23,721 nt of DNA, from positions 1 to 23,721 of the forward strand of contig JAPFCT010000253.1 in the NCBI GenBank assembly GCA_026169575.1, written 5' to 3'. Positions within the stretch are counted from its first letter, which is position 1. Each line of letters opens with the position of its first letter. The translations under genes and the position numbers were made by a program. The notes beneath the pieces were generated by a model. The model was not told the DNA's origin, did no database searches, and saw only the letters and a list, made by a program, of their open reading frames with translations. Shown here piece after piece: positions 19,258 to 23,721 of the stretch. Origin of the DNA: Faecalimonas sp. Its GTDB lineage: Bacteria; Bacillota_A; Clostridia; Lachnospirales; Lachnospiraceae.

Positions 19258-19520
19258 TCGTGCAGCCGGGGTGTTAGCGGTACCTTGAACCCACAATCCG
19301 CTATAGTGGGGGTGATGTTACACGGAGGGCTTATGCTTGTGAAGCTGCCCTCGGAAAGTGGCGTTGAGGCTTGGGTCTTACGCGACGGAACTCTGTGAAC
19401 CGTGTCAGGTCGGGAACGAAGCAGCACTAAGCAGAGACCTCCGGGTGCCGTAAGGGTGCCTGGGCTGAGTTAACTACCGAGGTAACGTTTGGGAGGTAAG
19501 TTCGAAGTGTAACGCACGTA
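19258..19520 (+). ncRNA. ffs: Signal recognition particle RNA, large bacterial type with Alu domain
   Basis: About 263-base scaffold RNA of the signal recognition particle, which with Ffh targets nascent membrane and secreted proteins. The Ffh-binding helix 8 is CAGGTCGGGAACGAAGCAGC (GGAA tetraloop; usual form CAGGTCCGGAAGGAAGCAGC). The 5' part has the Alu-type fold with ACCCACAATCCGCTATAGTG. Long helix 5 can be traced by paired blocks: CGTGC/GCACG (end), GTTACAC/GTGTAAC, GGGCTTA/TAAGTTC, CCTCGG/CCGAGG, CTTACG/CGTAAG, CTCTG/CAGAG. Ends are inferred from the promoter and the closing pairs and may be off by several bases. Several antisense frames here are not genes. Confidence 0.93.
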
Positions 19521-19538
19521 AAAATCACGAACTTACGC

Positions 19539-19573
19539 ACGGTGAGGATCTTATTGGTCTTCACCGTTTTTTT
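19539..19573 (+). terminator. SRP RNA terminator
   Basis: ACGGTGA (19539-19545) and TCACCGT (19561-19567) form a perfect stem, extended by GGA/TCT, with a 9-base loop, and TTTTTTT (19567-19573) follows. Confidence 0.9.
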
Positions 19574-19645
19574 GTATGCCGGTCCGCTGCCTGAAATTCC
19601 CCGGACAGCTGTATGGGATTTTAGACAAATTCTGTTATTTTCTCA

Positions 19646-19674
19646 TTTACACCAAATTTCTGCAGTGCTAAAAT
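19646..19674 (+). promoter_or_regulatory. pepC promoter
   Basis: -35 TTTACA (19646-19651), 17-base spacer, extended -10 TGC-TAAAAT (TAAAAT at 19669-19674). Predicted start is near 19681, with a leader of about 47 bases. Confidence 0.7.
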
Positions 19675-19727
19675 ACAGATAGACGAAATCTTTAACAGAA
19701 CGAATGTGCAGAAAGAAGGTTAAACAA

Positions 19728-21065
19728 ATGAAGGAATCACTTACAAAAGAAACGCTGGAATCCTTTCAGAAGGATTTCCATGCAGACACACTTCACACCG
19801 TTGCAAAAAATACAGTCACTGTCAACGGACTTTTAAAATCCTCCAGAAACAGTGAGGCTGCCCGCACTACAAGACATGAATTTTCCGTCTTCCTTGAGCA
19901 GGGCGAGATCACAAATCAAAAGCAGAGCGGACGCTGCTGGATGTTCGCAGCATTAAATACATTCCGGTTTGAGGTCATGAAAAAGCTGAACCTGGAAACA
20001 TTTGAGCTGTCACAAAATTATACCTTATTCTATGACAAGCTGGAGAAAGCCAATTATTTCTTAGAAAACATCCTCGACACACTTGAAGAACCAGTAAACG
20101 GAAGACTGGTCTCCCATCTCCTGACAGATCCTCTTGGAGACGGCGGACAGTGGGATATGCTCTGCAGCATTATCCGCAAATATGGGCTCGTTCCAAAAGA
20201 CGCCATGCCAGAGACAGCCTGCTCTTCTGCTACCCACGAGATGACGGCGTATCTGACAAAGAAACTCCGTGAATCTGCCTGCACACTCCGCAAGGCACAC
20301 CAGAATGGAGCTGGTGTCGATGAACTTCGTGACCAGAAGACTGCAATGATGAATGAGATCTACCGGATCCTCTGCATCTGTCTTGGCGAACCTCCGAAGA
20401 CATTTGATTTTGAAGTGCGCGACAAAGATAAAAACTTCCACCGCGATGTAAAGATCACTCCGCTGGAATTCTATGAGAAATATATTGGTCTCAACCTGGA
20501 TGATTACATCAGCCTGATCAATGCTCCAACAAGTGACAAACCATTCCATCGCAGTTACAGTGTCAAATATCTCGGAAATGTAAAAGAAGGGCGCCCGGTG
20601 CGTTACCTGAATCTAGAGATCGAAGAACTGAAGAAAGCTGCGATCGCGCAGATGCAGGACGGTTCCCCGGTATGGTTCGGCTGTGACGTCGGAAAATATT
20701 CCTGCGGCGAGAACGGTGTCATGGATCTTGATCTCTATCAGACAGAAGCGCTCCTCGGAACAACTTATGGACTGACAAAGGCAGAGCGTCTGGACTACCA
20801 CGAAAGTCTCATGACACATGCGATGACATTTATGGGTGTCAACCTCGACGAAAATGGAAAACCGGACCGCTGGCGTGTGGAAAACAGCTGGGGAGACAAA
20901 TCCGGACAAAAAGGATATTATGTGATGAGCGACGCATGGTTCGATGAATACATGTACCAGGTTGTTGTCAACAAGAAATATCTTCCGGAACAATTTATAA
21001 AAGAATACGAATCTGAGCCGATCCTCCTCGAACCTTGGGATCCAATGGGCTCTCTCGCATTATAA
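19728..21065 (+). CDS. pepC: Aminopeptidase C / bleomycin hydrolase family (peptidase C1B)
   Basis: 445-residue cytosolic cysteine aminopeptidase that forms a self-compartmentalised hexamer and trims oligopeptides. Papain-type active site: oxyanion Gln64 and nucleophile Cys70 in NQKQSGRCWMFA, His364 in THAMTFMG, Asn386 in VENSWGDKSG. The C-terminus (EPWDPMGSLAL) matches the family tail that reaches into the active-site cleft and enforces aminopeptidase action. I start at ATG 19728 with AGAAGG upstream; an ATG eight codons earlier (19704) has no ribosome site. It has its own promoter and terminator and is the only protein gene on the plus strand here. Confidence 0.95.
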   Translation: MKESLTKETLESFQKDFHADTLHTVAKNTVTVNGLLKSSRNSEAARTTRHEFSVFLEQGEITNQKQSGRCWMFAALNTFRFEVMKKLNLETFELSQNYTLFYDKLEKANYFLENILDTLEEPVNGRLVSHLLTDPLGDGGQWDMLCSIIRKYGLVPKDAMPETACSSATHEMTAYLTKKLRESACTLRKAHQNGAGVDELRDQKTAMMNEIYRILCICLGEPPKTFDFEVRDKDKNFHRDVKITPLEFYEKYIGLNLDDYISLINAPTSDKPFHRSYSVKYLGNVKEGRPVRYLNLEIEELKKAAIAQMQDGSPVWFGCDVGKYSCGENGVMDLDLYQTEALLGTTYGLTKAERLDYHESLMTHAMTFMGVNLDENGKPDRWRVENSWGDKSGQKGYYVMSDAWFDEYMYQVVVNKKYLPEQFIKEYESEPILLEPWDPMGSLAL

Positions 21066-21069
21066 ATCC

Positions 21070-21129
21070 AGAGTGCAAAAAACAGAAGACAGCGGAGTTA
21101 TCCACATGCCTTCTGTTTTTTTGCGCTCT
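21070..21129. terminator. Bidirectional terminator between pepC and tadA
   Basis: Long inverted repeat: AGAGTGCAAAAAACAGAAG (21070-21088) pairs with its near-perfect complement at 21110-21129. A-rich and T-rich arms lie inside the stem, so each strand ends a stem in a T-run. It closes pepC on the plus strand and tadA on the minus strand. Confidence 0.85.
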
Positions 21130-21147
21130 TTTCCACAACAGATCCTC

Positions 21148-21639
21148 TTATTCCCCTGAGTTTTCCTCCGCTTTCTTTCTCGCCTTCTCTTCTCTCAGCT
21201 CCCGGAAGAACGATTTCATCAGCTGGCTGCACTCTTCCTCCAGCACCCCGGTTTCCAGTTCTACCTGATGATTAAACTGAGGCACCTGGAGCAGATTAAA
21301 GATTGATCCCGCGCACCCCGCTTTTGGATTCATACATCCGACCACGACCTTTTTCATGCGCGACTGCACGATTGCCCCCGAACACATCTGGCACGGTTCC
21401 AGCGTGACATACATCGTACAGTCCTCAAGCCTCCAGTCATCCATCTTCTTACTTGCTTTCCGGATTGCGATCAGTTCTGCATGGGCAAGTGTGTTTTTGT
21501 CGATCGTCCTGCGGTTATAGCCTCTTGCAATAATTTTATCCTGATAAACGATCACACAGCCGATCGGTACTTCCCTGATCGCATACGCTTTCTTCGCCTG
21601 CCGGATCGCCTCTTTCATATACTTCTCGTCTTGATTCAT
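21148..21639 (-). CDS. tadA: tRNA-specific adenosine deaminase TadA
   Basis: 163-residue zinc deaminase that converts adenosine 34 of tRNA-Arg(ACG) to inosine. Catalytic HAE at His53-Glu55 and zinc ligands in PCQMC (Cys83, Cys86) are intact; GCMNPKAGCAGSIFNLL follows, as in bacterial TadA. The frame begins with GTG at 21645, but the ATG at 21639 has AGAGGA at a proper distance while GTG is only about three bases from it, so I prefer ATG (MNQDEKYMKEA). The Lys/Glu-rich tail (REEKARKKAEENSGE) is a little longer than usual. It follows the DUF6128-like gene by 37 bases, probably cotranscribed. Confidence 0.95.
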   Translation of the reverse strand: MNQDEKYMKEAIRQAKKAYAIREVPIGCVIVYQDKIIARGYNRRTIDKNTLAHAELIAIRKASKKMDDWRLEDCTMYVTLEPCQMCSGAIVQSRMKKVVVGCMNPKAGCAGSIFNLLQVPQFNHQVELETGVLEEECSQLMKSFFRELREEKARKKAEENSGE

Positions 21640-21676
21640 CTTCACGTTTCCTCTATCCTCTTCTCTAATTTCTCCT

Positions 21677-22585
21677 CTATACGTTTTTTTCCGTTCCCTT
21701 CTCTACCGCCCTGCACCAGTATCCGAATCTCTCATAATCATTTCGTTCCTTCGCAGAAAGTCTCACTGGAAGCTTCCCTGCCTCCCGAAATTCTGTAAAT
21801 CCGAAACATTCTGCCGCCTGACGCTCTCTCCGGTGATAGATCCCCGGAACGCCCAGTACACAGCGGTCGCCCTTTTCGATCAAAAGCAGGTGATGATAAT
21901 TATAGTAGCCATGCAGCAAAAAACTGTTATTTGCAAGTTTCCACTCCCTGCAGGCAAGTTCTCCCAGATCGGTTCTGCTGATCTTTCTGCAGCGCAGTCC
22001 GGCCACAGCCTCCTTGCTTTCCTTCCCGCCTTCTACTTCCTGCTTCACATCCCCCTGCCGCATTTCGGGAACCTCCTGCTCCAGTACAGACGCTTCCTCC
22101 ATCTGCTGTATCCCGTCCCGTTTATCGACATCTGCCCTTGTATTTTCCCCATCAATATCCTGCATCATCCCTGCCTGTTCGGCATTCTCAGACACTGTAT
22201 CTTTTCTTTCTGCTTCTTGTAAATCTTCTCTTCTGACGCATTCGGTAAAATTTACGGACACCTTGTTCCACACAGCCGCAAAGTGCACTTTCCCCCCGCT
22301 CTGGATCAGAATCCCGTCCATGGCATCCAGCCTCTCCACAGTTTCTGCATCGCACATCAATGTCCCACGCATCACACAGGCGGTCCCCAAAGTTACCGTC
22401 TCACAGAAACGATGCCGCATGCGAAACCCACAGATTTCCATCTGCTCCTTCTCCTGCGTCAGAATCCCTTTCACACAAATCTTGAAAAGCGCTCCTGCCT
22501 TTCTCTCCTCCACTCTCACAAATCCGACATTTCTCACCAGCGCTGATTCTTTATATTCATATACATAACAGATCTGCTGTCTCAC
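21677..22585 (-). CDS. DUF6128-like two-block protein of unknown function
   Basis: About 302 residues, in three parts. An N-terminal block (about 1-115) begins RQQICYVYEYKESALVRNVGFVRVE and is moderately cysteine-rich. An acidic, low-complexity linker (about 118-195, many Glu, Asp, Gln, Met) follows. A C-terminal block begins with RCRKISRTDLGELACREWKL and contains NSFLLHGYYNYHHLLLIE and LGVPGIYHRRERQAAECFGF. The C-terminal block resembles the DUF6128 family of Lachnospiraceae as I recall it; no function is known to me. No signal peptide or membrane helix. Start is uncertain: the frame opens with TTG at 22606; I prefer GTG at 22585, preceded by GAGGGG 13 bases upstream, giving MRQQICYVYEY. It precedes tadA by 37 bases. 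Confidence 0.72.
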   Translation of the reverse strand: MRQQICYVYEYKESALVRNVGFVRVEERKAGALFKICVKGILTQEKEQMEICGFRMRHRFCETVTLGTACVMRGTLMCDAETVERLDAMDGILIQSGGKVHFAAVWNKVSVNFTECVRREDLQEAERKDTVSENAEQAGMMQDIDGENTRADVDKRDGIQQMEEASVLEQEVPEMRQGDVKQEVEGGKESKEAVAGLRCRKISRTDLGELACREWKLANNSFLLHGYYNYHHLLLIEKGDRCVLGVPGIYHRRERQAAECFGFTEFREAGKLPVRLSAKERNDYERFGYWCRAVEKGTEKNV

Positions 22586-22635
22586 GTTCTCACACTGTCC
22601 CCTCAACTTGTCTTTGTCTTAATCTATTCACAGAT

Positions 22636-22729
22636 CAGGACAAAAAGAACCAGAGCGCATCTGAAATCTTTCTCCACAGAAACTTCTGCATTCCTGCCAA
22701 TGCTTCCGCCCGCTTTCAAATACGCTCTG
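22636..22729 (-). terminator. Long inverted repeat after the siroheme reductase gene, possible terminator
   Basis: Minus strand: CAGAGCG (22723-22729) then TGAAA, pairing with TTTCA and CGCTCTG (22651-22657); the 7-bp and 5-bp blocks are separated by small internal loops and enclose a loop of about 47 bases. A T-rich tract (TTCTTTTTG) follows. The loop is long for a terminator, so this is tentative. Confidence 0.4.
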
Positions 22730-22744
22730 TCCTTCCGTTCTCTT

Positions 22745-23721
22745 TTATGAAACTAAGAATCTCTCTGTCAGTTCTTTAAAACAACTGCATCCTGCAATCT
22801 CTGCCACACTCTTCTCTTCCTGCTCCAGAAGCACTCCCAGCTCAACAATATACTGCGGGATCACACGCGCAGGCATGACTCCCTGAAGCTCTCCCATATG
22901 TGTGTCTGCTCCGGAAACAGAACCTCCTACAAAAAGCTGGAATGCATCTTCCAACTGATCTTCTACTTTTACCTTTCTTCCTGCAAATCCAATCTCTGCC
23001 ACCTGATGTCTTGCACAGCTGTTCGGACATCCGCTGATCTGGATCATCGGAAGTCTGCTGTCGCACAATCCTGCTTTTTCTACCGCCGCAAGAATCTCTC
23101 TGCAAAGCTTCTGGCTCTGCAAAATCCCCATCTGGCAGGACGGTGTGCCAACACAGCTGAGTGTGCGCGCAACCGGCGTCTGCATCATATGCGCCATCAT
23201 GTTCTGAAGTTCCTTCGCCTGCCCGCTTGTGAGGTTGCGGACATACATCTCCTCTTCCATACTCAGTCTGACCTGAGCCTCCTCGATCTGCTCCACAAAT
23301 GCCGTAATCTTTTCCAGGTCTTCCGCCGCAAGCTGACCGCACACCGGATGCAGGATCACCGTGTAGAGTCCTTCCTGGCGCTGTGCAATGCAGGTACCGT
23401 TCAGATCCTCGCAGGAAGAGCTGCCTTCTGACAGCACCGGTTCGATCTCCTCAAACTGATGCGTCTTCTTCACTTCCTGCAAATGTTTGTCAAAGCACTC
23501 CAGGAATGCCTCTGTTCCCATCCGTCTCGGGATGAATCTCGTACGCGCCTTTGCTTTGTTCTCATAGTCTCCTTCTGCGATAAACAGCTGGATCATCGCC
23601 TCAACATAATACAGCACCTCCTGCGGACGGACAAGCGATGGATACGGAATAGCCACCGCTGCGCCTTGTCCCATACCGCCTGCAAGCCACATACGGAACA
23701 TCGGGACACCATTCTCAGATA
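22745..23721 (-). CDS. Siroheme/4Fe-4S nitrite/sulfite reductase family protein, 5'-truncated by the window edge
   Basis: C-terminal about 325 residues of a nitrite/sulfite reductase-like protein. The frame is open to the right edge (residues SENGVP precede the first internal Met), so that Met at 23701 is not the start. Siroheme-[4Fe-4S] ligands are present: Cys-x5-Cys in SCVGTPSCQMG and Cys-x3-Cys in SGCPNSCARH. The preceding ferredoxin-like half-domain is visible (MFRMWLAGGMGQGAA, RPQEVLYYVEAMIQLF), as are GFAGRKVKVE and LFVGGSVSGADTHMGE after the cluster. The reaction would be six-electron reduction of sulfite or nitrite in the cytosol; which one cannot be told from this part. No electron-transfer partner gene is in view. 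Confidence 0.88.
   Translation of the reverse strand, partial: SENGVPMFRMWLAGGMGQGAAVAIPYPSLVRPQEVLYYVEAMIQLFIAEGDYENKAKARTRFIPRRMGTEAFLECFDKHLQEVKKTHQFEEIEPVLSEGSSSCEDLNGTCIAQRQEGLYTVILHPVCGQLAAEDLEKITAFVEQIEEAQVRLSMEEEMYVRNLTSGQAKELQNMMAHMMQTPVARTLSCVGTPSCQMGILQSQKLCREILAAVEKAGLCDSRLPMIQISGCPNSCARHQVAEIGFAGRKVKVEDQLEDAFQLFVGGSVSGADTHMGELQGVMPARVIPQYIVELGVLLEQEEKSVAEIAGCSCFKELTERFLVS

Noticed and set aside
19126..19296. 57-codon N-terminal extension of the radical SAM frame
   Set aside because: It crosses the gene's own promoter and the start of the SRP RNA. The ATG at 19125 has a good ribosome site and a normal B12-domain start.
19245..19427. 60-codon minus-strand frame in the SRP RNA region
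   Set aside because: Antisense to a clearly structured RNA gene; no promoter or ribosome site.

Overview
The window looks like the chromosome of a low-to-mid GC anaerobic Firmicute, most likely a Clostridia / Lachnospiraceae-type gut bacterium. Grounds: AGGAGG-type ribosome binding sites, sigma-A promoters that often have an extended TGn-TATAAT box, a large SRP RNA with an Alu domain, a clostridial F-type ATPase c subunit with a sodium-type ion site, a cobalamin-binding radical SAM protein, and a siroheme reductase. I see no phage, IS element, CRISPR array, tRNA or 5S/16S/23S rRNA. The window reads as stable core chromosome with a few poorly understood lineage genes.

Layout (almost everything is on the minus strand; transcription order is right to left). 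22745-23721: 5'-truncated siroheme/4Fe-4S nitrite/sulfite reductase. 21148-22585: a two-domain protein of unknown function followed by the tRNA adenosine deaminase tadA. 19728-21065 (plus strand): the cysteine aminopeptidase pepC. 19258-19573 (plus strand): SRP RNA and terminator, with a promoter back to back with that of a radical SAM gene (17386-19125, minus). 13898-17230: a five-gene unit made of a 33-residue membrane peptide too short for usual gene calling, a HypE/PurM-like protein, an Lrp/AsnC regulator, a class I/II aminotransferase and the tRNA methyltransferase trmL. 6680-13770: the complete F1Fo ATP synthase operon (atpZ-like, atpI-like, atpB E F H A G D C), opened by a strong promoter and closed by a 16-bp perfect-stem terminator. 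6051-6491: a Tyr/Met/Asp/Glu/Arg-rich conserved hypothetical gene with a sporulation-type promoter candidate. 4292-5584: murA, with two promoter candidates. 147-4038: a lipoprotein, ATPase and fused-permease ABC importer of the ferric iron / phosphonate / hexose-phosphate superfamily.

The most interesting parts, in my reading, are: the small-peptide / HypE-like / Lrp / aminotransferase / TrmL operon, whose HypE-like member lacks the C-terminal cysteine and the N-terminal acidic motif of true HypE; the sodium-type ligand set of AtpE at the reference residue numbers; the SRP RNA trailer, which duplicates the RNA's 3' closing strand and can form a competing hairpin; the putative sigma-K/E-type promoter of the Tyr/Met-rich hypothetical gene; and the ABC importer whose binding protein lacks the tandem tyrosines of ferric binding proteins. 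None of these is a proven new system. All family statements come from reading the translations by eye; no database search was run.
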